Counted from the stretch's first letter, positions 52,166 to 60,663 are shown. The stretch: 64,000 nt of DNA from CAMDHY01 sp046156265 (GCF_046156265.1 NZ_JAWDIR010000011.1:744001-808000), one strand, 5' to 3'. A program made the numbers and translations. The notes: generated by a model from the letters alone, not told the origin.

Positions 52166-52696
52166 ATGACGGACCCAACAGTGGATCGTGGCGTCGTCGG
52201 CCCCGTCGTCTCGGCGGCCCATCTCGCCGATGGCCGGTTGCCGCCGCTGTCGGAGCTCGAATTCGCACTGACGATGGCCAACCACGCCTTCCATCGCTGG
52301 ATGGTGCGGGGCATGGCCGCGGCTGGCGTGCCGGGCCTGTCGCCGCTGGAGGTGCTGGTTCTCCACCAGGTCCACCACCGCGAGCGGCCGAAGACGCTGG
52401 CCGACCTCTGCCTGGTGCTCGCGATCGAGGACACCCATACCGTCACCTATGCGCTGAAGAAGCTCGAGGCGCAGGGGCTCGTGCGCTCCGGCCGCCGCGG
52501 CAAGGAGAAGACCGTCGCGATCACCGCGGCCGGAGAGGAGGCGAGCCGCGCCTACCGCTCGATCCGCGAGGGTCTGCTCGTCGCCTCGGTGGTAGAGACG
52601 GGGCTCGACGCAGCCGAAATGTCGAAGCTCGCCGCGCTTCTCCGCGCTCTCTCGGGCCAGTACGATCAGGCAGCCAGGGCCGCCGCCGCGATGTGA
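52166..52696 (+). CDS. MarR-family winged-helix regulator
   Basis: This 176-residue protein has a winged-helix domain of the MarR type: ELEFALTMANHAFHRWMVRGM dimer helix, LSPLEVLVLHQVHHRERPKTLADLCLVLAIEDTHTVTYALKKLEAQGLV recognition region and a basic wing (RSGRRGKEKTVAIT). The ATG at 52166 follows GGAGG by about 9 nt; a GTG upstream at 52133 is possible but has no better site. It is divergent from 5-oxoprolinase and heads a plus-strand series of six genes. It probably represses one or both sides, but the ligand is unknown. Confidence 0.87.
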   Translation: MTDPTVDRGVVGPVVSAAHLADGRLPPLSELEFALTMANHAFHRWMVRGMAAAGVPGLSPLEVLVLHQVHHRERPKTLADLCLVLAIEDTHTVTYALKKLEAQGLVRSGRRGKEKTVAITAAGEEASRAYRSIREGLLVASVVETGLDAAEMSKLAALLRALSGQYDQAARAAAAM

Positions 52697-52729
52697 GTCG
52701 GCCGGATCGCGGCAAGCGGGGAGGGGCGC

Positions 52730-53854
52730 TTGATCAGGCTCGGCAGGGAGTGGCCGCTCGGTCTGGTCTGGGTGACGGCCGCCCTGTTCGCCGTGTTCGG
52801 CGAGGCATGGCTCGACCGCGCCGTGCCGCTGTGGCTCGGCACGATCTTCTTCCTCTGGCTGTTCGCGGCGATCCTCGCCGGCGCCTTCGGTGTCGTCCGC
52901 CACGCCGAGGCGATCGCCCACCGTCTCGGCGAGCCCTACGGCACCCTGGTGCTGACACTGTCGGTGACGGTGATCGAGGTCTCCTTCATCGCCGCCGTCA
53001 TGATCGGCGGTGGCTCGGCGACGCTGGCGCGCGACACGGTGCTCGCCGTCGTGATGATCACCCTCAACGGCATCGCCGGGCTGTCGCTGTTGCTGGGCGG
53101 GCTGCGGCACCGGGAGCAGAGCTACAACTTCGAAAGCGCGCGCGCCTTTCTGGCCGTCATTATCCCGCTGTCGGTGATCGCACTGGTGCTGCCGAACCAC
53201 ACGGTCACGACGCCGGGGCCGACACTGTCGACGGTTCAGGCGGTGATGACGGCGGTGCTGACGCTGCTGCTCTACGGCTGCTTCCTCGGCATCCAGACGG
53301 TCCGGCATGCTGCCTATTTCGCGGAGCCGCCACTGGCCGGCCCGGAGGAGCCGACGTCGGCAGACTCACCTCCGGCACGGTCACACGACGAGCCGGAGGC
53401 GCTGCCGCTCGGTGCCCACATCGCGCTTCTCGTCATGCTGCTCGTGCCGATCGTCTTCCTGGCCCACGAGTTCTCGCTGTTCGTCGAGCGCGCCGTCGAG
53501 GCGGCCGGGGCGCCGCCCGATCTCGTCGGCCTGCTCATCGCCATCCTCGTGCTGACGCCGGAGGGTGCCGGTGCCTTGCGGGCGGCGCTCGCCAATGAGC
53601 TCCAGCGCGCCGTCAACATCGGCCTCGGATCGGCGCTGGCGACGATCGGACTGACGGTCCCGGCGGTGCTCGTCGTGGCGCTCATCCTCGGGCAGCAGGT
53701 CGAGCTCGGCATCGATCCGCAGGAGCAGGTGCTTCTCATCCTGACGCTGGCAGCCAGTCTGCTCACCTTTTCGAGCGGCCGCACCAACGTCCTGCTCGGT
53801 GCCGTCCACCTCGTGCTGTTCCTCGTCTACGTGGTGCTGATCTTCGACCCGTGA
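52730..53854 (+). CDS. Calcium:proton antiporter, CaCA family (ChaA type)
   Basis: This 374-residue inner-membrane antiporter has about eleven predicted helices. The two inverted alpha repeats are visible: GEPYGTLVLTLSVTVIEVSFIAAVM and TPEGAGALRAALANELQRAVNIGLGSALATIGLTVP, each with the acidic residue used for cation binding. It belongs to the Na+/Ca2+ exchanger superfamily, likely exporting Ca2+, Na+ or K+ against protons. A TTG start at 52730 has a GAGGGG site at suitable spacing. A hydrophilic loop of about 40 residues separates the halves. It starts 33 nt after the MarR stop, so it may be under that regulator. Confidence 0.88.
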   Translation: MIRLGREWPLGLVWVTAALFAVFGEAWLDRAVPLWLGTIFFLWLFAAILAGAFGVVRHAEAIAHRLGEPYGTLVLTLSVTVIEVSFIAAVMIGGGSATLARDTVLAVVMITLNGIAGLSLLLGGLRHREQSYNFESARAFLAVIIPLSVIALVLPNHTVTTPGPTLSTVQAVMTAVLTLLLYGCFLGIQTVRHAAYFAEPPLAGPEEPTSADSPPARSHDEPEALPLGAHIALLVMLLVPIVFLAHEFSLFVERAVEAAGAPPDLVGLLIAILVLTPEGAGALRAALANELQRAVNIGLGSALATIGLTVPAVLVVALILGQQVELGIDPQEQVLLILTLAASLLTFSSGRTNVLLGAVHLVLFLVYVVLIFDP

Positions 53855-53983
53855 GCCTGCCCCGAGCCTTGCCGGCAGATCCGCCCGTTGCCCTTCACGT
53901 CGCCCGCCGGGTCGCGGCCGCGCGCGGTTCGGTCTATGAGAGGGGGCCCGGCGAACGCCCGCGCGGGTCGAACGGAGCCTTCC

Positions 53984-54403
53984 ATGCGACGCCGATTGAC
54001 GGCCGTGACCGCCGCTGCGCTGATCGCCGGTGCCCTCTGCTGCCCCGCACAGGCGCAGGCGCCGGCCGTTGTCGGTGACTGGTCGGTGCTGGCCATCGGC
54101 AACGAGGCGATCGCGGCCGAGGCAGGCCTCACCGTCACCTTCACAGTGGATGGCGCGGTCTCCGGCTCCACCGGCTGCAACTCCTTCTCCGGTCGCTACG
54201 AGGCGCGCGGAGCGGGCGTGACCATCCTGCCGCTGCGGATGACACGGCGCGGCTGCCCGGAGGTCGAGATGCGGCGCGAGGTGGCGATGATGCGCGCGCT
54301 CGGCACCACGCGGCGGGCCGACCAGCGTGTCGAGGGGCGCCTCGCACTCATGGGCGACGGCAACGCCGGAACCGAGCTGTTGCTCGGCCCGCGCGCGCCC
54401 TGA
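53984..54403 (+). CDS. META domain-containing secreted protein (HslJ-like)
   Basis: This 139-residue protein has a signal peptide (LTAVTAAALIAGALCCPAQA) and one META domain, named after META/HslJ proteins, linked to heat and antibiotic stress in other bacteria. Domain features are VVGDWSVLAIGNE, VSGSTGCNSFSGRYEA with the conserved Gly-Cys-Asn, and TRRGCPEVEMRREVAMMRAL. The start at 53984 has GGAG seven nt upstream. The two cysteines of the domain could pair in the periplasm. Confidence 0.87.
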   Translation: MRRRLTAVTAAALIAGALCCPAQAQAPAVVGDWSVLAIGNEAIAAEAGLTVTFTVDGAVSGSTGCNSFSGRYEARGAGVTILPLRMTRRGCPEVEMRREVAMMRALGTTRRADQRVEGRLALMGDGNAGTELLLGPRAP

Positions 54404-54428
54404 CGCCAGCACGCCGGCGTCGCAACCC

Positions 54429-55121
54429 ATGACGATCTGGTCCCGCATCGCCCAGGTGCTGCAGGCCGTCGGCGCAGGCAGCGCCGGCCTGCTCGACCGG
54501 CTGGTGGCCGCGGTGCTCGGCACCAGCGAGCAGCGGCGCGGCGTCGCCTTCACCGTCGCGGTGGTGGCGCTGTCGGCGAAGATGGCGCGGGTCGACGGCA
54601 AGGTGACGAACGACGAGGTCGCCGCCTTCCGCCGCTACTTCTCGGTGGCGCCGGGCGAGGAGCCGTCGGTGCGCCGCCTGTTCGCCCTCGCACAGGCCGA
54701 CATCGCCGGCTACGAGACCTACGCCCGCCGCATCGGCGCCCTGTTCGCCGACGAGCCAACGGTGCGCGAGGACGTCCTCGAAGGGCTCTTCCTCATCGCC
54801 GCCGCGGACGGCTGGCTGCACGAGAGCGAGCTCGTGTTCCTCGAGCGGGTCTCCGAGCTCTTCCAGGTGTCACCGACGGCGTTCCGCCGCATCAAGGCGC
54901 ACTTCGTGCAGGATCCCGACGATCCGTACGTCGTCCTCGGCATCTCGCCGGACGCCGATCCGGTCACGTTGAAGGCGCGCCACCGCGAACTCGTCCGGTC
55001 GCTGCATCCCGACATGCTGATCGCCCGCGGCGTCCCGGCGGAATTCGTGCGCATCGCCAACGACCGCCTCGCCGTCGTCAACGCCGCCTGGGCGCAGATC
55101 TCAACAGAGCGAGGACTGTGA
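54429..55121 (+). CDS. DjlA-like co-chaperone (TerB + J domain)
   Basis: This 230-residue protein has an N-terminal TerB-like helical domain (about residues 35-150, VAFTVAVVALSAKMARVDGKV and GLFLIAAADGWLHESELVFLERV) and a C-terminal J domain with the HPD motif at residues 193-195. J domains stimulate DnaK. DjlA proteins normally carry an N-terminal membrane helix; the segment here is only weakly hydrophobic, so it may be soluble. The start at 54429 follows the META gene by 25 nt. The stop TGA overlaps the next gene's candidate GTG. Confidence 0.87.
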   Translation: MTIWSRIAQVLQAVGAGSAGLLDRLVAAVLGTSEQRRGVAFTVAVVALSAKMARVDGKVTNDEVAAFRRYFSVAPGEEPSVRRLFALAQADIAGYETYARRIGALFADEPTVREDVLEGLFLIAAADGWLHESELVFLERVSELFQVSPTAFRRIKAHFVQDPDDPYVVLGISPDADPVTLKARHRELVRSLHPDMLIARGVPAEFVRIANDRLAVVNAAWAQISTERGL

Positions 55122-55900
55122 TGGCGTCGCCCGACGACACCCCGCCGATGATCGACCTGCCGTCGCCGAACCAGGGGCCGCGGGCCGACGGCGTCGCGCC
55201 GTCGATCCTGCTCCTGCACTACACGGGGATGCCGTCGGCCGCGGCGGCGTTGGAGCGGCTCTGCGATCCCGTCGCCAAGGTATCGTCCCACTACGTCGTC
55301 GACGAGGACGGCACGCTCTACCGGCTCGTCGAGGAGGACCGGCGCGCCCACCATGCCGGCGTCTCCTTCTGGGCGGGCGCCACCGACATCAACTCCGCCT
55401 CGATCGGGGTCGAGATCGTCAATCCCGGCCACGAGCACGGCTACCGCGCGTTCCCCGACGCCCAGATCGCGACGGTGACGGCGCTGGCGCGCGGCGTCCT
55501 CGCGCGCTGGCACATCCCGCCGCAGCGCGTGCTCGCCCACTCCGACGTCGCGCCCGATCGCAAGCAGGATCCGGGCGAGCTGTTCCCGTGGGACCGCCTC
55601 GCGGCCGCCGGCGTCGGGCAATGGGTGGAGCCTGAGGCGATCACGCCCGGCCTCGCGTTCAAGCGGGGCGACGAGGGGCAGCCGGTGGCGGCGCTGCAGG
55701 CGATGCTGGCGCATTATGGCTACGGCCTGCCGCTCACCGGCGTCTTCGACCAGCGCACCGAAACCGTCGTGACCGCCTTCCAGCGCCACTTCCGTCCGGC
55801 GCGGGTCGACGGCGTCGCCGACCGCTCGACGCTGGTGACGCTGAAGCGGCTGTCGGACGCACTTCCGGCCGTGGCGACCGGCGGCGCGATGCGGGCCTGA
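55121..55900 (+). CDS. N-acetylmuramoyl-L-alanine amidase (Amidase_2, AmpD/AmiD type) with PGBD
   Basis: This 259-residue amidase cleaves the bond between N-acetylmuramic acid and L-Ala in peptidoglycan or its turnover fragments. Zinc ligands are His33 (LLLHYTG), His140 (AHSDVAPD) and Asp150 (KQDPG). SSHYVVDEDGTLYRLVEED and SIGVEIVNPG are family motifs. A C-terminal peptidoglycan-binding domain (about residues 185-250, GDEGQPVAALQAMLAHYGY) is attached, as in AmiD and AmpDh. No signal peptide is evident, so it may act on recycled muropeptides in the cytoplasm. The ATG at 55121 has GAGG six nt upstream. Confidence 0.9.
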   Translation: MASPDDTPPMIDLPSPNQGPRADGVAPSILLLHYTGMPSAAAALERLCDPVAKVSSHYVVDEDGTLYRLVEEDRRAHHAGVSFWAGATDINSASIGVEIVNPGHEHGYRAFPDAQIATVTALARGVLARWHIPPQRVLAHSDVAPDRKQDPGELFPWDRLAAAGVGQWVEPEAITPGLAFKRGDEGQPVAALQAMLAHYGYGLPLTGVFDQRTETVVTAFQRHFRPARVDGVADRSTLVTLKRLSDALPAVATGGAMRA

Positions 55901-55931
55901 CGGCACCGCCGGCGGCGTGTATAGGCGCAGC

Positions 55932-56987
55932 GTGAGAACGCCACCCGCCGCCTTGCCCCCGGCTGCCGCCGCCATCCGCACCACCGTCCTGTCGCTGGCG
56001 ATCGCCGCGGCGGGCGGCGGCCTCGCGCACCTCGCTGGCCTGCCCGCCGCCTGGCTCGCCGGCTCGGCGGTCGCTGTCTCCGCCGCGGCGATCGCCGGCT
56101 TTCCCATCGGTCTGCCGGGGCGCCTTCGCGACGTCGCCTTCGTGCTCCTCGGCGTCTCGATGGGCACCGGCGTGACGCCGCAGGCGCTGGAGCGGGCGAT
56201 CCACTGGCCGGTCTCGCTGGCGGTGCTGGTGGTGTTCATCGCAGCGGTGATCGCCGCCGGCTTCCTCTACTTCCGCCGCGTCTCCGGCTGGGACCGGGAA
56301 AGCGCCTTCTTCGCCGCGATACCGGGCGCGCTGTCCTATGTGCTCGCGCTCGCCGTCACCTCGCGCGCCGACCTGCCGAAGGTGGCGACGGCGCAGAGCA
56401 TCCGCGTCTTCGCGCTGGTGGCGGTGCTGCCGCTCGTCATCGGCAGCGTCCAGGAGGTGGTGCCGCCGCAACTGCCGCCCGTCGGCGGCCTCGGCGAGAT
56501 CCTCGCGCTGATCGGCGGCTGCGCGCTCGCCGGCATCCTCGCGGCGAAGGTGCGTGTGCCGGCTGGCCTGCTCACCGGGGCGTTCTTCGCCAGTGCGGCC
56601 GCCCACGGCTCCGGGCTCGTCTCGACCGGGCTGCCGTGGTGGCTCACGGTGCCTTCGTTCGTGGCCCTCGGCGTCGTGATCGGGGCACGGTTCGCGGGCA
56701 CGACACCGCGGACGCTCCTGGCGCTGGCGGGCGCCTCGCTCGGCGGGCTCGCCGTCAGCGTCGCGGTGTCCGTGGTGGCTGCGCTCGCCGTCGTGGCACT
56801 GACCGATACCAGCCTCGGTCAGGCGCTGCTCGCCTTCGCGCCGGGGGGCCTCGAGGCGATGATCGTGTTGTCGCTGCTGCTCGGCATCGACCCGGCCTTC
56901 GTCGCCACGCACCAACTGGCGCGCTTCGTCATCATCGCCCTGACGCTGCCGCTGGCGGCCCGCCTCGCCGGCATCGGCCGCACGTGA
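55932..56987 (+). CDS. AbrB-family integral membrane protein
   Basis: This is a roughly 351-residue membrane protein with about ten helices and the internal duplication of the AbrB/AmoA-like membrane family (regulator of aidB expression in annotation, true role unknown). Each repeat has the pattern AAWLAGSAVAVSAAAIAG...LPGRLRDVAFVLLGVSMGTG and RVPAGLLTGAFFASAAAHG...VVIGARFAG. The motif FAPGGLEAMIVLSLLLG is highly typical. The GTG at 55932 has an AGG-containing site at about 7 nt; another GTG at 55917 is possible. It ends the run of plus-strand genes that starts with the MarR regulator. Confidence 0.85.
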   Translation: MRTPPAALPPAAAAIRTTVLSLAIAAAGGGLAHLAGLPAAWLAGSAVAVSAAAIAGFPIGLPGRLRDVAFVLLGVSMGTGVTPQALERAIHWPVSLAVLVVFIAAVIAAGFLYFRRVSGWDRESAFFAAIPGALSYVLALAVTSRADLPKVATAQSIRVFALVAVLPLVIGSVQEVVPPQLPPVGGLGEILALIGGCALAGILAAKVRVPAGLLTGAFFASAAAHGSGLVSTGLPWWLTVPSFVALGVVIGARFAGTTPRTLLALAGASLGGLAVSVAVSVVAALAVVALTDTSLGQALLAFAPGGLEAMIVLSLLLGIDPAFVATHQLARFVIIALTLPLAARLAGIGRT

Positions 56988-57152
56988 CCGCGGCTCAAAG
57001 TCTCCGGTGAGTTGAACACTCCGACCACCGTTGCCCGATTCGGGCCGATGCGGCATGGATGGCTGAGCCTCGCCGGGAGCGGCGACCGGCGAGGGGAGAG
57101 CAAGCGTACCGCCGTTCGCGGATCTGCGCGCGGCGACCCGGGGAAGGGGAGC

Positions 57153-57440
57153 ATGATGTCGATACCGAAGTGCCTGCTGATTGCGCTCGTCGCCGTTTTG
57201 TCCGCGTCTCCCGCCTTCGCCGAGAACGGTCGCACGCAGCGCGACGTCGCGCTCCAGGCCCTTCAGCTCTCCGACGAGGTGGCTCTGAACACCGCGCGCA
57301 AGGGGAGCCTTCCGGGTGGTCTGCCGCCCGGCGTCTACCCGAACCGGGAGCGTGACGGACGGGTGGTCTGCGTACGCGAGCGGGTGCAGTCCCCGACGAA
57401 TCCGGCCCACGTGGAAATCGTCACCGTCTGCGCGCGCTGA
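57153..57440 (+). CDS. Small secreted protein with C-terminal Cys pair
   Basis: This 95-residue protein has a clear signal peptide (MSIPKCLLIALVAVLSASPAFA). The mature part of about 72 residues ends in VVCVRERVQSPTN...VEIVTVCAR, two cysteines 19 residues apart that may form a disulfide. The ATG at 57153 is chosen for the signal peptide and a purine-rich site (GGAAGGGGAG) just upstream. I do not recognise a family. The C-terminal pattern resembles that of the next secreted protein. Confidence 0.72.
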   Translation: MMSIPKCLLIALVAVLSASPAFAENGRTQRDVALQALQLSDEVALNTARKGSLPGGLPPGVYPNRERDGRVVCVRERVQSPTNPAHVEIVTVCAR

Positions 57441-57563
57441 CCGCCGATACTTGCTGGTTTTTTCGCGATTGCGGTTCGCTCTTCGGCAGAGGGCGGGACT
57501 TCCCAGTTGGAACGATGCGCTGCGGGACACGTTTCCCAGCCGACCAACGAAGGAGGACCTGAG

Positions 57564-57920
57564 ATGTCCATCGCCCGGAAATCCGCTGTCGCCGGCCTTG
57601 CCGCAGCACTGGCGGTCGCCTCGTTCGTCTCACCGGCGTTCGCGGACCGGTGGCACAACAATCGCGATGCGAAGATCGCAGCCGGGGCTGCGGCCGGCTT
57701 CGCCGCCGGCGCGATCGTCGGCGCGGCGGCGTCGCAGCCCGGCTACTACGCGCCTCGCGGCGTGTACGTCGCGCCACGTGGCGCCTACGTCGCCCCTGCG
57801 CCGCGCGTCTACTACCGCCCGCCCGCCTATCGCTCCAACTGCGGCGTGCGCAAGGTCAAGGCGTGGGATCCGGTGCAGCGGCGCAATGTGACGGTTCAGA
57901 AGACAGTCGTCTGCCGCTGA
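57564..57920 (+). CDS. Small secreted Tyr/Pro-rich protein
   Basis: This is a 118-residue protein with a signal peptide (MSIARKSAVAGLAAALAVAS to SPAFA) and a second Gly/Ala-rich stretch (AAGAAAGFAAGAIVGAAAS) that resembles a glycine-zipper. Then comes a Tyr/Pro/Val repeat (APRGVYVAPRGAYVAPAPRVYYRPPAYR) and a C-terminal pair of cysteines (NCGVRKVKAWDPV...KTVVCR). AGGAGG lies 7 nt before the ATG. Proteins of this general composition are common and uncharacterised in Rhizobiales. It is likely envelope-associated. It converges with hemA over a strong hairpin. Confidence 0.78.
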   Translation: MSIARKSAVAGLAAALAVASFVSPAFADRWHNNRDAKIAAGAAAGFAAGAIVGAAASQPGYYAPRGVYVAPRGAYVAPAPRVYYRPPAYRSNCGVRKVKAWDPVQRRNVTVQKTVVCR

Positions 57921-57968
57921 CGCGGCAGAATCGGGCGCTGCGAACGAGGAGCGCCGACGTGAAGTGGG

Positions 57969-57997
57969 ACAGGCCGCCGAGGCGCTCGGCGGCCTGT
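57969..57997. terminator. Hairpin terminator between convergent genes
   Basis: A perfect 12-bp stem ACAGGCCGCCGA/TCGGCGGCCTGT with a 5-nt loop lies between the secreted-protein gene and hemA, which face each other. A short T-run (TGTTTG) follows on the plus strand; on the minus strand there is none. It mainly serves the plus strand. Confidence 0.6.
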
Positions 57998-58024
57998 TTG
58001 AGTCACGGCCGAGAGCTGGGCGTT

Positions 58025-59296
58025 TCAGCCGCCGGCTGCCCGGAAGATGGAGTAGGGAACGAGGGCCGTTTCCCGGACGGTGACGCTGCCGCCGAGAGGC
58101 AGACCGAGCGCCGTCCAGACCTCGACCAGAGCCTCGCGCAGGGCCTCGACGAGGGCGTCGTCGTGGAAGGGCGTCGGCGTGATGCGCAGCCGCTCCGTGC
58201 CGCGCGGCACCGTCGGGTAGTTGATCGGCTGGATGTAGATGCCGTGCCGCTCCAGCAGGCGGTCGCTCGCCGCCTTGCACAGCTCGGCGTCGCCGACGAA
58301 CAGCGGCACGATGTGGGTGTCCGACGGCATCACCGGCAGGCCGGCGGCGGCCAGCGCCTCCTTCGTGTGCCGGACCTGGCGGCGCTGTCCGGCGCGCTCG
58401 CGCCACGACCCCTTGAGGTGGCGAATCGAGGCCGTCGCCGCAGCGGCGAGAGCCGGTGGCAGTGCCGTGGTGAAGATGAAGCCTGGCGCGTAGGAGCGCA
58501 CGGCGTCGATGACCGAACGCCGGCCGGCGATATAGCCGCCGAGCACGCCGATGGCCTTCGCCATCGTGCCCTCGATGACGTCGATGCGGTCCATCACGTC
58601 GTCGCGCTCGCAGATGCCGGCGCCGCGCGGGCCGTACATGCCGACCGCATGCACCTCGTCGATGTAGGTCATCGCGCCGTATTTCTCGGCGAGGTCGGCG
58701 ATGCGGGCGATCGGCGCCACGTCGCCGTCCATCGAATAGACCGACTCGAAGACGATCAGCTTCGCCCGCTCGCGGCCGGCCGCCTTCAGCAGCGACTCGA
58801 GATGCTCGACGTCGTTGTGGCGAAACAGCTGCTTGGCGGCACCGGAGCTCTTCACGCCGGCGATCATCGAGGCGTGGTTGAGCTGGTCGGAGAGGATCAG
58901 GCAGTCCGGCAGCAGACGGGCGATCGTCGAGATCGCCGCCTCGTTGGAGACGAACCCGGACGTGAAGGTGAGAGCGGCTTCCTTGCCGTGCAGGTCGGCA
59001 AGCTCGGCCTCGAGCTCGACCAGCGGGTGGTTGGTGCCCGAGATGTTGCGGGTGCCGCCGGCGCCGGCGCCCATCCGGTCGGCGGCCTCCTTGAGGGCGC
59101 CGACGACGGCCGGATGCTGGCCCATGCCGAGATAGTCGTTCGAGCACCATACGACGATGTCGCGGGTCTCGCCGTCACGCCGCATCAGAGCGTGCGGAAA
59201 GCGCCCGGCGATCCGCTCGATGTCGGCGAAGACGCGGTAGCGCTTCTCGTCCTTCAGCGCCGTCAGCGCCGTCTCGAACACCGAGTTGTAGTTCAT
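58025..59296 (-). CDS. hemA: 5-aminolevulinate synthase
   Basis: ALAS (423 residues) condenses glycine and succinyl-CoA to 5-aminolevulinate, the first step of haem synthesis in alphaproteobacteria. It is PLP-dependent; Lys247 in GTMAKAIGVLGGYIAG binds the cofactor. VVWCSNDYLGMGQHPAV, NISGTNHPLVELEAELADLHGKE, VYSMDGDVAPI and YIDEVHAVGMYGPRGAGI are standard. The start MNYNSVFETAL at 59296 is the usual family start. It is a single gene; its upstream 290 nt show no clear Fur or FnrN box. The PLP-lysine loop usually reads TLAKAFG; TMAKAIG is a mild variant. Confidence 0.93.
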   Translation of the reverse strand: MNYNSVFETALTALKDEKRYRVFADIERIAGRFPHALMRRDGETRDIVVWCSNDYLGMGQHPAVVGALKEAADRMGAGAGGTRNISGTNHPLVELEAELADLHGKEAALTFTSGFVSNEAAISTIARLLPDCLILSDQLNHASMIAGVKSSGAAKQLFRHNDVEHLESLLKAAGRERAKLIVFESVYSMDGDVAPIARIADLAEKYGAMTYIDEVHAVGMYGPRGAGICERDDVMDRIDVIEGTMAKAIGVLGGYIAGRRSVIDAVRSYAPGFIFTTALPPALAAAATASIRHLKGSWRERAGQRRQVRHTKEALAAAGLPVMPSDTHIVPLFVGDAELCKAASDRLLERHGIYIQPINYPTVPRGTERLRITPTPFHDDALVEALREALVEVWTALGLPLGGSVTVRETALVPYSIFRAAGG

Positions 59297-59586
59297 TCGT
59301 CCGTTTCCACCTGCACGCGGCCGCGCCCGTCTCGACCACACCCCCGCGCCACACCCTTCGACCTGCGCCAAATCTAGCGTCCGACGGCCGGCTTGTCGAA
59401 AGCACGCATTGCCGCGCCGTGGCGAGGGCGGAGAATGACCGTCCGGCTGCGGGCGGCATTGCGCTGGATCAGTTCCAGGAAGGAACCGGTGCAGCGACGG
59501 ACGGACGGGGCGCGTCGGCTCGCCGGAACCGTTGCCCTGCGGCGCCGGCCTGCCATAGTCGGGCGCCACCGCAAGGAGCCGCACCG

Positions 59587-60000
59587 ATGTCCAGCACTGC
59601 CCCGTCCCCGATCACGTTCAGCAATCCAGAGGGCATCGCCTGGCCGGGCGGCTATTCGCTCGTCGTCGACGTGCGTGGGCCGGCGCGGCTCATCATGATC
59701 GCAGGCCAGATCGGCTTCCGCCCGGACGGCACGATGCCCGCGGACTTCGAGGGGCAGGCGGTCGCCGCCTTCGAAAACGTCAAGCGCGCGCTCGAGGCGG
59801 TGGGGGCGAGCTTCACCGACGTCGTCAAGCTCAACAACTACCTCGTCGACATCGCCGGCGACCTCGCCACCTACCGCGCCGTGCGCGACCGCTACGTCAA
59901 CCTCGCCAACCCGCCCGCCAGCACAACCGTCGCCGTGCCCGCGCTGGCGATCCCGGGTGCGGTCTACGAGGTGGAGGCGATGGCGGTAATCGCCGGGTGA
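59587..60000 (+). CDS. RidA-family protein
   Basis: This 137-residue protein is of the Rid/YjgF/UK114 family, whose best known members hydrolyse reactive enamines and imines made by PLP enzymes. It shows IMIAGQIGFRPDG, FENVKRALEAVGASFTDVVKLNNYLVD and the C-terminal VEAMAVIAG. The Arg needed for imine deamination in the RidA subgroup (usually in RxxxxV near residue 105) is not evident, so it likely belongs to another Rid subgroup. AAGGAG precedes the ATG at 59587 by about 9 nt. Confidence 0.9.
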   Translation: MSSTAPSPITFSNPEGIAWPGGYSLVVDVRGPARLIMIAGQIGFRPDGTMPADFEGQAVAAFENVKRALEAVGASFTDVVKLNNYLVDIAGDLATYRAVRDRYVNLANPPASTTVAVPALAIPGAVYEVEAMAVIAG

Positions 60001-60118
60001 AAGGGCGGTGCCGCGGTGAGCCAACCCGCGTCGCATCTGCCCTTCATCTTCTCCGGCTTGACGCGACTGTAGGTTGCGCTACGGGTTGGTATTCAGCTCG
60101 CTGCGGCGGAGGGGAAGC

Positions 60119-60649
60119 ATGCGATTGCCAGTGTGTATCCTAATCTTGGTAATGCTCTCGACTGGCATTGCACGTGGCGATTGGACCACCTCGGTCGAAA
60201 AAGACGGCAGCGCTGGGAGCCAGAAGGCGTCGTTGCGTGGGGTGCTATCAACCAGTGCATATATTCTGGGAACATGCACATCTTCTGGTGTTCTGTCGTT
60301 TTCCTTTGTTTACAAGGGAAAATCGATTAATGCATCTCCTGGAAAGAAATACAACTTCACCATGAAGACGGACGGCGGCTACGACGTGGGGAGTGACGCC
60401 AGATTACGCCGACCAAGTGCTGACACGTTTGTGTTTGTCTCTGAGAGTATGGCGTTCGCCTTGCACATGATCGATGACATTCATGATGCGAAACGATCTG
60501 TCCATGTGGAAATATCAAGTGAAGCAGCCGGCGTCCTTGTCGCGGTGAACGGCAATGTGACAGGAGCCAAGGCCGCCGTCACACGCTTCATCACGGCCTG
60601 CTCGCTCCCGATCAGGCACGCTACGCTTTTGCCTCTCGCGGACGGGTGA
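60119..60649 (+). CDS. Secreted protein of unknown family, AT-rich
   Basis: This 176-residue protein has a signal peptide (MRLPVCILILVMLSTGIARG) and a mature domain of about 155 residues containing two cysteines (ILGTCTSSG and FITACSLP) that may pair. Its G+C content is visibly lower (about 50 %) than that of all neighbours, and codons such as ATA, TTA and AAA appear that are rare elsewhere in the window, which suggests recent transfer. The overall pattern (an early Trp, mid Cys, late Cys) vaguely recalls TagO-like secretion accessory proteins, but this is weak. The start at 60119 follows GGAGGGGA by 5 nt. No mobility gene is adjacent. Confidence 0.72.
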   Translation: MRLPVCILILVMLSTGIARGDWTTSVEKDGSAGSQKASLRGVLSTSAYILGTCTSSGVLSFSFVYKGKSINASPGKKYNFTMKTDGGYDVGSDARLRRPSADTFVFVSESMAFALHMIDDIHDAKRSVHVEISSEAAGVLVAVNGNVTGAKAAVTRFITACSLPIRHATLLPLADG

Positions 60650-60663
60650 CGTCCCGGAGCCAT

